Part shown: one piece after another, positions 51,858 through 63,265 of the stretch | Layout: every line of letters starts with the position of its first letter | How positions within the stretch are numbered: the first letter of the stretch is position 1 | Assembly: GCF_910592395.1 (NCBI RefSeq) | Contig: NC_088316.1 | Location: forward strand, 5,704,001 to 5,768,000 | Reading direction: 5' to 3' | DNA length: 64,000 nt | Origin: Lineus longissimus | Taxonomy: Eukaryota > Nemertea > Pilidiophora > Heteronemertea > Lineidae | Translations under genes and position numbers: made by a program | Notes under the pieces: model-generated | Databases searched by the model: none | What the model was told of the DNA's origin: nothing | What the model saw: only the letters and a program-made list of their open reading frames with translations

Positions 51858-53520
51858 CACTGTTGGGCAAAATGGTTGTCACCCCTGCGATGGCAGATAT
51901 GATTTCATATCCATTTTTAATTTATTTTGATATGGTTAACATTAATGAGTGGAAACTTTGCAGTTGTATACACATGGTATTAACGGGTGTTTTTGGACCA
52001 TAAACTTGCACATGTTTGCCATCAATTGCTTATTAATTGACATTTTATCTACAGAGGCTCAGCAGGGACCTAAACTATGGAAAACATCTTTGCCACTGTT
52101 TCACTCTGTTCTCTCCATCTGACCAGATTTGATTGTCCAAATTGATAGGAATTGCACAATTGGGTAATTTCTCACTGCTTGCATAACTAATATCGCATAT
52201 TGTTCCCCCCCCCCCCCTGGGCTGCAATGAGCGCTGCAATTCGTCGGGACATGCTTGTAACGAGGCTTTGTAACCTTCGTTGGGGGATTTCGCCCAAATA
52301 CGGACAATTGCATCTCCAAGGTCGGCAAGGTTCTGAGGCTGAGGGTCCAAATTTTCGAGTTCTCTGCCGATATGGTCCCACAGGTGCTCTATGGGGTTCA
52401 TATCCGGGCTGTAAGGAGGCCAGTCCAGACGGTTGACGTCTTGTTCGTGCAAGAAATTGTTCACTATTGCTGCTCTGTGGGGTCTGGCGTTGTCGTCTGC
52501 TAATGTCCAGTTGTTGCCGAAGTGGGCCCTTGCTTCTGGCAGCACGTGATCTCGGAGGATCTCCAAGTAGAGGAGACCGTTTACATTTTGCTCTAAGACG
52601 CGGAGTGCAGTTTTTCCATGATAGTGAATGGCGCCCCAGATATGGACTGAACCACCTCCAAATGGAACACGCAGGCCAACACAGTCTTCCCGAAGCTGCT
52701 CGCCTGGTAATCGACGAACTCTGACCCTGCCATCAACACGGAACAGCAAGAAACGGGACTCGTCACCAAAGACGATGTGGCGCCACGTTTCGTCCGGCAC
52801 GTCAGCATGCGCTCTCGCCCACAGAAGCCGTCGACGTTTTGCCGCATCTGTCAATTTTGGACAGACTACCTGCCTTCTTGCATGATACCCGGCAGCAATC
52901 AGCCTACGGTTTACCGTTGTCCAACTAGCGTCAACATTATCCAGGTTGTGCAAGTCATTGCGCAGCTGTGTCGTCGTTGTCTTACGATCTGCACGGCAAC
53001 GACGCAAGAGATGACGGTCGTCTCTTTCATAAGAGATGCGAGGACGACCAGTAGATCTCCCAACGTTAACAATACCGTCCTGTCGCCACTTCGAATTTCA
53101 CCTGTGCACCGTCCTTTTCGAAAGTCCCATCACTTCGGCGATGGCGCCAGGACCTTGCCCGCTGCACCACCTTCCAATGGCCTCACCTCGCTGAATTTGG
53201 CTTTATGGGCCGGGCATGACAAGTTCTGCATTCGCTGGTCAAGAAAATCCAATAGGATTGCGTTGGTTAACCAGGAGAATGCACGAACGCCAAGTCGGCT
53301 GTGGACTAGGCATAGGACCGAAAGGACATGGTCAGCAGAAGCACTCCTTTTATAGTGTCTTATTACATCACACGACTGCCATACCCTGTGACAAAATTGA
53401 ATTAGGTCTCTCATGTCAATTTCAATCTAAGAATGAAAGAAACCTGACCATGATTGTGGAGAAATATGGATATAAACCTGAAACTCACAATTGGGGTGAC
53501 AACCATTTTGCCCAACAGTG
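51858..53520 (-). mobile_element. Tc1-like DNA transposon, full length, inactive
   Basis: 1,663 bp bounded by 28-bp terminal inverted repeats (CACTGTTGGGCAAAATGG...) and TA on both sides (51,856-51,857; 53,521-53,522). It encodes a DD34E transposase on the minus strand with two nonsense codons. Confidence 0.92.
52075..53220 (-). pseudogene. Tc1-like transposase (DD34E), nonsense-mutated
   Basis: The long open part (52,075-53,007 and upstream in the same frame) has the catalytic triad in FGDESRF, LADDNARPH and DMNPIEHLWD, with 34 residues between the second D and E. Upstream in frame lie RSTGRPR, the linker box typical of Tc1, and an HTH with QRGEAIG and GAIAEVMGLSKRTVHR. A TGA interrupts the HTH region at about 53,098, and a TAA occurs at the fifth codon after a candidate ATG near 53,216. 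A run of 14 C (52,203-52,217) near the C-terminal end replaces part of the usual tail. It would have cut and pasted the element by binding its ends; it cannot be translated whole now. Confidence 0.9.
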
Positions 53521-53522
53521 TA

Positions 53523-53988
53523 TTGTTGTGTGTTTTTACTTCCCGTTTTGGCCGGCAAACTTCATCTCAAGGAGCTAGATGCACTGTGTATTTGCTATAT
53601 GAGTGCCAAATGTATAAGCAGTTGTATAGCCTACCTGACACCGTGTGTATAGTCGCGTGCAACGAAATATTTGCTCTAACGAAAGCGAAAATATTGTGTT
53701 ATGCGTGGCCTTTTCCAGCCACCGTAGGTAAACATTCAGGACGCAAATATTCATTGATGCCATCCATAATTTGATGTGTTAATGTCTACGGCAGCAAATA
53801 CCCAACTCGTTCACGCAATACGTTGTAAACTGCTTCCCTCCACCAAGCACGTAGAGGTTACAGTTGACAGAATGGTTTACGAGAGATCGCTGAAGCTGTC
53901 CATACAATCACCACTACCACGGATATTTTGATCTTTTTTGTCTCAGAGATCACGTATGATGTGCATCATATGATGAACGCAAAGGACA
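53523..53988. other. Spacer, no gene seen
   Basis: No coding signature on either strand. A weak imperfect inverted segment (ATATTTGCTCTAACGAAAG) is present. Confidence 0.4.
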
Positions 53989-54456
53989 CTAACATAAGCC
54001 TTTTGGTAAAGCGTTTGGGTCTAATTTTCCTGATTTTTCGTCTTCGCCGAGTTTATTCCTATTGGACGCAGTCACCTGAATGACGCCCCATAAGATTAGA
54101 ATATTAGATATGAGGATAACAGAGAATGGAATGAATACCAAGACAGTAGACTGATATACCGCTATGATTACTTCCACCCAGTGATACTCTTTGACACTAA
54201 GGACAATACTATCGATGTTACCCTCAATTAATCGGACTTAATGTTAACATCATGTTGATATTAACAAGACATTAGTCAATGCAACAATCTTCCTTGCATG
54301 TGACACTGTACACAGAGCTTTTGCTTTCAACGGGTACATGACTGCGCACGCGCGATCAGCAGAATAGGCGGCAAGTGCACGCCTTGATGACGCAGCACTG
54401 GAATAAGATGAATAGTTCACCCAGCTGATGATTAAAATCACAAAGTACATTAGCAA
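53989..54456 (-). pseudogene. Rhodopsin-like GPCR remnant (TM3 to TM5 region)
   Basis: The minus-strand frame 54,456-54,250 includes a helix-like start (MYFVILIISWVNYSSYSSAA) and ADRACAVMYPLKAKALCTVS, matching the DRY-type end of TM3 and intracellular loop 2 of class A receptors (D-R-x-x-A-V-x-Y-P-L). After a stop and a gap without recognisable TM4, frame 54,177-53,989 has a TM5-like hydrophobic helix (STVLVFIPFSVILISNILIL) followed by a charged loop (ASNRNKLGEDEKSGK). The N-terminal and TM6-7 parts are absent. Either a decayed gene copy or a diverged exon pair; the ligand class cannot be told. Confidence 0.6.
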
Positions 54457-55129
54457 ATATATATATTCTCCACTTTATTTTAGAATCCCCCCCCTCCGCT
54501 TGTCAGTATTTTCGCACTCTACATGCGTCAAACACAAAAACAATGGATAGTACAACATGTACGTCTACTCGCCGTGGTACATATATGAAATCAGTCTATA
54601 ATCGTATGGATTTGCAATGGTAGTATATTACAGTCCAGCACTGAAATGCCAATCAATCTGTATGAAAAATGTATATCTAATGGAAAAGATATTGATTTGT
54701 GTAAAATGCACGTTCATTATTGTCCCGAATATTGTAGATGATTGTCCGCGATTTAGCAATGATTATCATATACAACATTTTTAAGGCATCCTTTTTTATT
54801 CTATATATTTGCACCACTCGAAAAATATTTACCTCAGAGTACATGAAATATGTACATGTATAATGCGCTTATCTTCTTTTCCTTTTTTGATAGTGCATAA
54901 TATGTGCTACGAGCAGCTGCAAGGTGCAAAGCTCCTGGTTGTTCTAGCTAATGCCTTAAATGCATTAGATAAAGCATCATTTTGAAGACGAATGCATTAA
55001 ATACGCTGTTCATACTTCCATAATGTTTGTATAGAAAGCATCCTTACCGAAGTATTGTTTTAATGTTTGGTAGTTTTGAAACTTGAGACCCAAGAAAAAC
55101 GGCAAGTAACCCAGAAAGAATAACAAAAA

Positions 55130-55383
55130 CACTAATGTGCCCACAGGCATGCACTGATGTGGATATACTCCCTCTTCGTGGTTATGAGGAATCGTGAAAT
55201 GACATTCTTGAATATCTCGATGATAGATACGAATTCTGACCATTTATTGAGTAAATACCAACGAGGTGTACTTGTCGTTTTCCATTGAGTAGTTGCAGTT
55301 TCTGTGAGTGTTGCCAAGTCCTCGGTCCATGATATGTTGATTATATCTACCATATTTCTGCCATTACACGCTCTAATTAACAT
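55130..55383 (-). pseudogene. Possible exon remnant, right copy
   Basis: Uninterrupted counterpart of 7,000-7,198: NMVDIINISWTEDLATLTET continues into TTQWKTTSTP, then a frame change leads to MVRIRIYHRDIQECHFTIPH. Not recognised; the frame change suggests a pseudogene or a misjudged exon edge. Confidence 0.3.
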
Positions 55384-55533
55384 GATGATACTGTTTGCAT
55401 GATTTTCGTAATACGATATCGCAATGATTTATCAAGATCACTGTATTATAAGTCTACACAAATCGCAAAGTGTGGCAACCTCTAGCAAGAATATCGAAAT
55501 CGTGTTGCTCCAATCGAAGGTTAAGTACATACA

Positions 55534-55770
55534 CTAGTCAATAACTTTAAGCAGTTTAAGATAATTGACTGATATCATTTTCTTTCCACCGCCGATGTAA
55601 CGAATTCTCGAAGGACGGACTAGTAATAGGTTGCCATTGTCAGACGCAAATATTGTGCGCGCAGCTCTAATTTTGTTAAGGCGAACGCGATAGTTGATAA
55701 AATCTTTAACCTCCTCGCAATACTTGTATACATAATTTCTCTGATTCTTGCCAATGGAAAACAAATCATC
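55534..55770 (-). CDS. Unrecognised host exon (3' exon), right copy
   Basis: Nearly identical to 8,314-8,550 (one residue difference noticed, RNDVYK to RNYVYK). Same candidate acceptor and same stop after LLKVID. See the left copy for what can be read in it. Confidence 0.4.
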   Translation of the reverse strand, partial: DDLFSIGKNQRNYVYKYCEEVKDFINYRVRLNKIRAARTIFASDNGNLLLVRPSRIRYIGGGKKMISVNYLKLLKVID

Positions 55771-55871
55771 CTGACCATCCTAACAGAAGCAAGAAACCAG
55801 TTATGTGTCTATTGAAGACATTACCAAAGAACATTAAAGTTTGTTATTGGGAACCATGAGCATTTTCCTAC

Positions 55872-55995
55872 CAGAAAGTGCCACTCCCCAACAATCTCTT
55901 GACAGACCGCCAGGGAAAGCTTTCTCCACTTGACAGCCAGTATCATAACTGTCACCTGCACGGCCACATCTCTTATAACAAGGATAACTTGACAA
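55872..55995 (-). CDS. Unrecognised host exon, right copy
   Basis: Counterpart of 8,653-8,776, reading CYKRCGRAGDSYDTGCQVEK and DCWGVALSG before the same candidate donor. A 1-bp deletion near 55,839 lies in the presumed intron only. Confidence 0.35.
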
Positions 55996-56118
55996 AGAAA
56001 AATGGTTTAATATCTAATCATCGCAAATAACGGTACATGCATTCAAGCTTAGCCACAGAACACGAAACTACTTTGTATAGAGACACACGTAATCAGAGAT
56101 TTGCTATTTTTCCCACCC

Positions 56119-58125
56119 CGTAGAAAAAAAGAGCGAAAAATCAACACATTTAAATTACCCATTCAACAAAGCAATTACTGGAAAACCTTGTCAGTGAATA
56201 GGTTCAATATTTTAAAGACAAAGGGAGTATGCATGTCTCCTTACGTCAAATGTCATATCTTTAGCATAACAATCACTTGCTTCAACTATAAACCAGCTTC
56301 AACACCGCAGACATCTGATATGTTTTTGTCTGACTTTGAACCTTGTACAATATCTGAATTGAAAAAAAATAAAGTCAACATCAGTCATCTATACTGGATC
56401 CCATTCCCTGCCAACGTTTAAATAATGTATTACCGAATATATTCCCGTCCTTCGTCGAGCACATCAATTGCTCTTTGTCGACTGGTGAATTCCCCGACAG
56501 TATGAAACTAGCAATTATAGCCCCTATTCTGAAAAAAAACAGGGAGCGGATATGTCTGATCTTAAGAACTATCGACCCGTCTCCAATTTGTCGTTCATTT
56601 TGTTTCATAGCTTCTCGAACGTGTGGTAGCAATCACGCTCCACAAAGCCATCTTGCGACTAGCAATATGTTCAACCCAAATCAATCTGCTTACCGTCCTG
56701 GTCACAGTGTGGAGACTGCCGTGCTATCCATTACCAACAGTGTTCTCGAGAGTTTCGACAAGAGAGACGGTGTCGCAATGGTTCTCTTAGACTTATCCGC
56801 TGTCTTTGATACCATTGATCACAAGATTATGATCTCGCATTTGCAAACCGTTTTCGGTATCCAAGGCGCTTTTTTGGTTTGAATCATACCTGTCTGGTCG
56901 TTAATTTCGGGTCAAGGTCGGCGATAGTCTGTCCGACATCTATAATCTGCTGTTCGGGGTGCCTCAAAGAAGTGTCTTGGGACTACTGCTTTTTTTCTTG
57001 TTATACCTACCCATTGGCTAAAGTCATCGCAGGCCATGACACCAGTGGTCACTTTTCCGCTTACGACAGACAGAACTGGCACGCCTTTAGCTTTTATGAC
57101 CCCACATCGTTGGTCCAAGTGATCGCTACAAGATTAAAAACTGCCTTAGCGATGTGCGCCTGTGGATGACGGAGAATAAGCTCCAGCTCAATGATTTAGA
57201 GTTTTTTATTGGTACGTTCTCCTGATCAAAATGATAAACTAGTGCTTAGTGATGTCAATCTAAGAATCGGTGACGTTCAAATTCGTTCAAGTGAGTCGGC
57301 AGGCAATCTTTGCGTACTTTTTGATAGTAAGTTAACTTTTCACATACAGTATATCTCAGGTTGTATCGGCCAGTTTCTTTTATATGCGTAATATTGCATC
57401 TGTCAAGAAATATCTGCCTGAAGACCATTTGAACAATCTTGTGCACACTTTTATCACATCAAGACTTGATTTCGGTAATTCCTTGTTTTATAGTTTCCAG
57501 GTCTGTGAAACGCACCGCCTCCAGAAACTTCAAAACCAAGCAGCCATGCTTTTGACGGGTAAAAGAAAATCTGTTATTTATAACTTCTATTGGCTCCCGG
57601 TTCAACAACGGATTATGTTTAAAATTTTAATTTTTGCTCTCAAAGCCGTTCATAGCACAGGCCCCGACTATCTTCGACTTCCACTTCACGGATTGAGACA
57701 AGACACCAGAGCTCATGATCACTCAGCTCCAACATTGGAGTGGAAACGGTCGAAGAAATTAACTGCCGGGGATAGGAGACTCTAGGCAGGAGCAGAGGGG
57801 ATAATTTGGCCATCTTCAGGTGACTAATATACACAGTAAGGGCCCAGGGTCATGTCTGATTCAGCACTAAATGTATTCCTCGTACAAGCGTGAATAATTT
57901 CGACGTACTGTGAGATGTGAGGGACCCCTATTGGCGACTTTGTGTAACATTATCTTGCCTGCCTACATGCAGCTGTTGCCTATATTGTCCCTTTAAAATG
58001 TCGTACTATTTTTCATTTTTGTCATGTGTATTTATCTCTTGTAAAGCGCCACTTACAATTAATTTTTACGTGGCGCTATATAACAATTATTAATATCATT
58101 ATTATCATTATTGATAAGAAATCGA
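56119..58125 (+). pseudogene. Degenerate CR1/L2-like LINE, right copy
   Basis: Counterpart of 8,900-10,905. RT motif A keeps aspartate (VFDTIDHK) where the left copy has Asn. A 3-base difference near 57,576 lets the C-terminal frame 57,384-57,785 run on (YNFYWLPVQQRIMFKILIFA, GTGPDYLRLPLHGLRQDT), so this copy is the less decayed. It still lacks a recognisable YADD and has several frame changes. Confidence 0.85.
57773..57992. mobile_element. piggyBac-like MITE, right copy
   Basis: Counterpart of 10,559-10,777; TTAA on the right at 57,993-57,996, left end fused to LINE sequence. Confidence 0.65.
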
Positions 58126-59816
58126 CACAGCACGACTGCTCTTGAATCACGATGACAAACAAGTAAACAAAATACACATTTCAAATGATGAAATGATACT
58201 TTATAATGTGATGTATTACCTTTTTATGGGACCTGGCTATTGGGTACTTGTGATTTCGTCTTAAAGTAGCATTGGTATTATTAAGGGTAACATTACCCAG
58301 CTGTCGGCTGCCAAGTCTGCACCTCGTATTCCACGTTTAAATGTAGTTTCTATCAACAAATTGCCCAAAAAAGGAAAAAATTCAAAATCTGACTGAATTA
58401 TCACGCTTTTCCGACGATAGTGGAAATCAGTTTGAGTCGTATAACGGGGTGGCGTAAAGTCGGATCTCGGCGTGCACATACCACGTTGCGGGAAAGGTCT
58501 TCCCCGCCAGGACTTGTGCGTAGTGAAAATATCAAATAAACGCCTCTTTAAGAGCTGAATTATAACTGAAAAAGCATCAAACATGCACGTTCAGGAAAAT
58601 GGTTTACTGACGAACCAAAAGAAGAACAAACATACTGCAATAAAAAGCCGCTCGTCATTTCTTTATATGGACACATACCACTAGAAATTAGGCTATCACA
58701 AACTATTGTGTAGAAGCTTTGGGAATTAACTTGTTTTGGAAAAGTTGAAAATACAGATGTATAGTAGTTCTCTGCAGTTGAGATCAATGCGTGGTCTCAC
58801 CACACCAGTTGAATGGTGTTTTGCATTTTTTCCAAATTGTGAGTAAGGTGTGTTTAAAATGAAGAAAATGGTGAAGTTTCAGTCCAATTAGCTTAATAAT
58901 GTGGTTTTGAGGCTCCATCCAACCCGCCGTGCTGAAAAAGCTGACTCGCGGGTTAAAAGCCGTAAAAAATCATCCCTGACTTTAGACCCCCCCCCCCCCA
59001 ACCCTGAAATTATCATGCATAAAGTACAATGTAAATTTCATGTTTTGCTAGGATAGGTCTATTTGGCTGTGCATGTGTCCCTCTCAGATTACGTCTCGGA
59101 AAAAATTATGAGCGTGTGGAATAGAAAGTAGGGAAAACGGCTTAAAACGTTAATGCAGGTACGAGATACATGTATGCTGCACATGTCATAGATGTGGCAG
59201 TCCCAGTGTATGATGCAGTGTACTGTATACATTGACACATTGCGCATAACGAAAGTACTTGCGGTCTCAGGGGTTTCCTAGCCAAAGGCAAAAGGCCATC
59301 ACTCGGGGGGTAATCTCAAAAGTTGTCTCCCCATAAGCCCGACATCCACTAATTAAGTCCGACAATGGGAAATAATCATTTAAAATGTACCACGATTCCG
59401 ACATCCCACAAGTTCAGAGTTCAGAGAAAAGTATCGTACGTAAGTCAAAGTCCGACATCTCACAAGTCCGACGTTCTGAGAAAGGTGTCATAAGTCCGAA
59501 GTCCGACAATAAAGCGTCATCCCTGGGAGTTCTCCGAATTTATAATTTCAAATGCCTCCAAAGGATGACGTAGTATGTGTAATATTTTTTCTTCTCGAAT
59601 TTTTACATATCCTTGATTTGATATATATAGCTGATACTGAGAAGGATAAAAAATGTCATCTTGATTACTAGATTCAATCCAATGTCATCTTTGCTCTTTT
59701 CGTGGATGCCGTTATCTATGATTTTACAACTACATGTATATCATTCGGTTGCCATTGTCGTTGTCCAAGTTAACTTTGGTCCTCGAGCACCTTTATTTTT
59801 ACTGCCAGGGTCGTAG
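58126..59816. other. Duplicated spacer, right copy, no gene seen
   Basis: Counterpart of 10,906-12,597, including the foldback end at 59,325-59,510. The C-run at 58,986 is longer than at 11,770. Confidence 0.5.
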
Positions 59817-60046
59817 TGTAGTATATGGGCGTGCGCCCGCCAGGTTCTTCAACTCCTAACACTTGAACAACACGTATATCTCTTTATGATGTTTATTAAT
59901 CGATCTCTCCTTCACGAGAGCCAAGGCTAATCTCCCTCACTACAAAACTATCCCTTGGTATCTCTTGGCTGTCATGTAACAGAGCCTGGCATGGGATGGC
60001 ACAGGATGTTCCTATTGGCTGTTGCCAAGGATACCTTATATATAAA
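59817..60046 (-). repeat. Gypsy LTR, truncated, duplicated copy
   Basis: Copy of 12,598-12,827 (including the ATAAA) with the same junction to the BEL LTR, which shows that the Gypsy-BEL arrangement existed before the duplication. Confidence 0.8.
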
Positions 60047-60324
60047 TGTGCGCCTTGGTGGCACAAAGAGTAGGATCTTATGGAAAGATAATGAATAAGT
60101 TCATGCAAGGAATGAAGTGAACGCCATGGTTCCAAAAACGTGACTAACTATAATTCATAAAACAAGACAAAAGGTTACAATAATATTACAAACAATTAAC
60201 ATGATTCGTCAATATTAAAGAGGGTGTGATCGTATAGTGATAAAGATTAAGGAAGCTGTCAATCATGACATGAGTGGAGGATTAATACATTATACAAGAC
60301 AAGTAATGGGCACCAGTTACCACA
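60047..60324 (-). repeat. BEL LTR, duplicated copy
   Basis: 278 bp. It matches the 5' LTR (26,628) at the three positions where 12,828-13,105 differs, and matches 12,828-13,105 at the two near the right end. It therefore preserves the 3' LTR as it was at duplication. Confidence 0.88.
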
Positions 60325-60790
60325 TTTCTCCCGGCCTCGAAATTTGAATTAGTTTTAATAAACACTCAATACATCATGTATGGTAAAGGAAACATAAACA
60401 AAGGATTAAGGTAAGATGCGGAGAGTAGACATGACGTAATCAAACAGTCAAAACACACACTTCAGCTAACGTTACACACGTCTAGACAAGATAATCCGGC
60501 GATTAAGCTAATAACTGATGCTCAATGATTTCCAGTCAAAATATAAACAACCAAGTCATGTTGATTGAATTTACGTGAAGTGTCAAATGACGTCTCTAAA
60601 GAACTATTATAAAATGATTATAATGCACACATCAATAATTGGAATCTGCTAATCCGAATAAATGTAAAATGTAGAATTAACCTACAAAGAGATCAAATTA
60701 TGCAAATAAAAACACTAAGTCTCTGAATACGCCACAAATGTCTTGTCATATAGTGGACCGTCCATTTTTCAATTTTGATAATGGCGTGTA

Positions 60791-61540
60791 AAGCTCTGTA
60801 CACACTGACAACATTTTGGGAAACATGTTGGCCAACATGTTGTCCAGGTGCGATGTTATCGAAAATGTTGGCAGTGTGTACAGTTCGGAAACATTCGGTA
60901 ACATGTTGGCCAAATGTTGCTCAAATGTTGTCGAAATAATACAAAATCAATTTTGTTGCCGAGATGCTAATGATGTTGTCGAGTTTTATCCAATCAGAAA
61001 TAGGCCACAAATCACATGATCTACCTTAAGCCATGTGATGTAGTCAAAATGGCAGCCTCAAGCAAGGAATGGTTACTGAGTGAAGTTGAACAACTTATTG
61101 CAGTATGGGAAAGTTGTGCCTGTTTATGGGATGTAACATCCAGGGAATATAAAGACAAGAACAAAAAGAAAGCTGCTATTCTAGAAATAGCAACAAAATT
61201 TGCCCCATGCTGGTGTCTCATATAAATCCATGGTCTTGTCAACACTCTTTTCTCATCTTTACGTCTTCTTCGCCGTCTTTCATTCAATCAGGATACGTAA
61301 AATTATGGCAGAGCCACCGAAAATACATCTTCTTCTCTTGGAATCTTCCATTGTTTATGAATTTCCCTCCAAAATATTCCCTCAAAAATCCTCATTTCTC
61401 GGAAACATTCGACAACAAGTTGCCCAACATGTTGTCGAATGTTGTCATGTGTATACAGGGCCAAATTTTCGATAACATCGCACCTGGACAACATGTTGGC
61501 CAACATGTTTCCCAAAATGTTGTCAGTGTGTACAGAGCTT
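60791..61540 (+). mobile_element. Harbinger-like non-autonomous DNA transposon
   Basis: 750 bp with inverted ends of about 80 bp (AAGCTCTGTACACACTGACA... on both sides) and TA at 60,789-60,790 and 61,541-61,542. The left duplication has the empty site near 13,570. ACATGTTG words repeat many times below both ends. It carries a Myb/SANT-like frame (61,016-61,225) of the kind that accompanies Harbinger transposases, but no transposase. Assignment to Harbinger is inference; the TA duplication would be unusual for that group, which usually makes a 3-bp one. Confidence 0.8.
61016..61225 (+). CDS. MADF/Myb-SANT-like DNA-binding fragment in the transposon
   Basis: About 69 codons from ATT at 61,016, or 60 from the ATG at 61,050 (MAASSKEW). 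The core reads LSEVEQLIAVWESCACLWDV, then SREYKDKNKKKAAILEIATK, resembling the first two helices of MADF/Myb-SANT-like domains (W, then LI..V....LWD, then Y.....K..A...IA). In autonomous Harbinger elements such a protein helps the transposase reach DNA. Here the frame ends early after KFAPCWC, so it is a truncated exon or decayed gene. Another part of the element reads on the opposite strand only as repeat. Confidence 0.5.
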   Translation: MIYLKPCDVVKMAASSKEWLLSEVEQLIAVWESCACLWDVTSREYKDKNKKKAAILEIATKFAPCWCLI

Positions 61541-61584
61541 TAATGAAGTTGCCAAACGAATGGTATAGGCGTATAGACACATAC

Positions 61585-62829
61585 TTAATCACTACCAGAT
61601 AACCAGTTGAGAATTTTCAGTAGTGTTCTTTTTGCAGATTCCCTGGTGGGACGGCGATTTTTCGAGTTATCTGTGACAGTTTTGGTGGTAAGGGTACCAC
61701 TGTTATCAATATTGTCGCGGGTTTTGTCACTGGCGTGAACAGTTTTCTCACTTGACTGTTCACAATTGTCACGGTTCTGAACTTCAAGCGGATAGAGCTT
61801 TGTGATCGGGCGGTTAGTGCGGCCATTCTTTGTCCTAATGTTGGCAGCGCGGGCAATGCCATCATTGCCAGTAATCAAAGACTCAACAACAGCTAAGTCC
61901 CACATCAAGCGTTTTTTCATGTCCGCGTGAACAAGTACAACATCGCCAGGTTTGATAGTGTTTGTCAGTTTACCAGTTCTGACACGATCATGTCGCTCCC
62001 TGAGGGCAGTGAGATATTCATGTTCCCACTTAATCCAAAATGATCGCTGAATTTCTCCCAGAATTGTTGAGCGTTTGGTAAGTGTCGCTCTGGTTTCGTT
62101 AGTAGGGTCCATGATTTCATCAGAGTCTGGGATAACATGTGGGAGAGTGTTCAACAATCGACCATGCAGCAGATGAGCGGGGGTTAAAGCTAGTGCGTCC
62201 TTATCATCACCGTAAACATACGTAAGAGGACGGTTATTCAACACACATTCTATTTCGCATAGAAAAGTATTCATCTCGTCAAGGGTCACAAACGCGCGTC
62301 CAAGCACCTTTTTCAGCGTTGTTTTGACGAGACCGACCAGACGTTCGTAAAACCCACCCCACCAGGGGGCACGTTTCGGAATGAATGTCCAGTCAACATT
62401 GTTGTTTGCCATGTAGGTTTGCATAGTCGCGTTTTCTATGATATCTTTAACGTTTTGAGCGCTAGAAATGAATGTTGTAGCGTTATCACTAACTACCGAG
62501 CGGGGAAGCGAACGTCTCGCAGCCAAACGACGGAAAGCGCGCAGAAAGGACTTAGTGCTCATATCTGTGACCAATTCTAGATGAATGGCCCTCGTGTTGG
62601 CGCAGGTGAATAAACAAATGTAACATTTGCGTTGACCATTTTCGGTTTTCACGATCATTTCACCAGTGAAGTCCACTCCAGTTATTTGGAATGGATGTGC
62701 GTTTTGCAAACGCCATGTCGGTAATGGCGCGCGTATTGGTTGAGCATAATGGTAAACCACAAATCAATGTACAAAACCAACAGTTCCAGATGACGGACTT
62801 GGCGGTTACGCGTATTCTAGTAATCCAGA
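61585..62829 (-). pseudogene. BEL integrase, duplicated copy, truncated
   Basis: Counterpart of 13,615-14,856. The 391-codon frame (61,585-62,760) keeps D, D and E (GVDFTGE, SDNATTF, GFYERLVG) and the C-terminal domain. A handful of residues differ (for example DPTYET to DPTNET, TKCST to TKRST). The upstream one-base frameshift is shared. The copy ends at 62,829, losing the rest of pol. Confidence 0.88.
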
Positions 62830-62890
62830 AGTATTAAGGTAGCAGGAAGGGTTGGGCGTTTGTGGTTTCTGAGTCTGAGGGGGTTGGTGT
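62830..62890. other. Right breakpoint of the segmental duplication
   Basis: At GTAATCCAG|AAGTATT homology to the left copy stops. G/T-rich sequence follows up to the hairpin. Confidence 0.6.
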
Positions 62891-62954
62891 CTGTTGACTG
62901 TGCTTTAAGAGAGACTAGGCATGGCGCCAGTCTCTCTTAAAGCACAGTCAACAG
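62891..62954. repeat. Perfect 26-bp inverted repeat
   Basis: Arms 62,891-62,916 and 62,929-62,954 (CTGTTGACTGTGCTTTAAGA... and its exact inverse) around AGGCATGGCGCC. One arm with the loop recurs at about 63,266-63,312. Confidence 0.85.
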
Positions 62955-63191
62955 GCATTTGGTCTCAGTATTTGGGTTTTGATTGCCATGACTGTACCCC
63001 TGTAAAAGTCAGAGGAGGAGAAGTTTGGAATGATGAAAGCATTGAAGAAGAAGAAATGTTATTATTGAGGAAAGCAAAATTTATTATGAGACTAGAAGGC
63101 AGTGTCCTGACTTGATTATTTTGAAAATGGCGGTCTGAACACATTAAAAGGTGGAACATAGCATTTGGACTTTGAAGTGTTCCCCAGTTAA
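62955..63191. other. Spacer with an unrecognised short frame
   Basis: A plus-strand frame from ATG 62,921 to 63,115 (about 64 codons; WSQYLGFDCHDCTPVKVRGG, NDESIEEEEMLLLRKAKFIM) starts inside the hairpin loop. Composition is protein-like, but no family is recognised. Confidence 0.3.
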
Positions 63192-63265
63192 AGGGAGACT
63201 ATAGGCAGCAGCTAGGTAGGCAAGATAAAGTCATACAAATTTGCCAATAGGGGTCAGTCATATCT
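63192..63265. mobile_element. Half of the TTAA MITE, inverted
   Basis: TTAA (63,188-63,191) then AGGGAGACTATAGGCAGCAG, continuing as the inverse of the right half of the MITE (GCCAATAGGGGTC). It stops at about 63,265, replaced by hairpin-arm sequence. Confidence 0.6.

Larger units (their letters stand above)
54749..62829. repeat. Segmental duplication, right copy
   Basis: Same order and orientation as 6,635-14,830. It lacks the 7,199-8,089 insertion and carries an extra insertion at 60,791-61,540. It ends inside BEL pol at 62,829, where unrelated sequence begins. Confidence 0.9.

Noticed and set aside
53130-53414. Separate minus-strand gene upstream of the Tc1 transposase
   Set aside because: It is a shadow frame over the transposase N-terminus and the terminal region; the real frame shows the HTH with nonsense codons.
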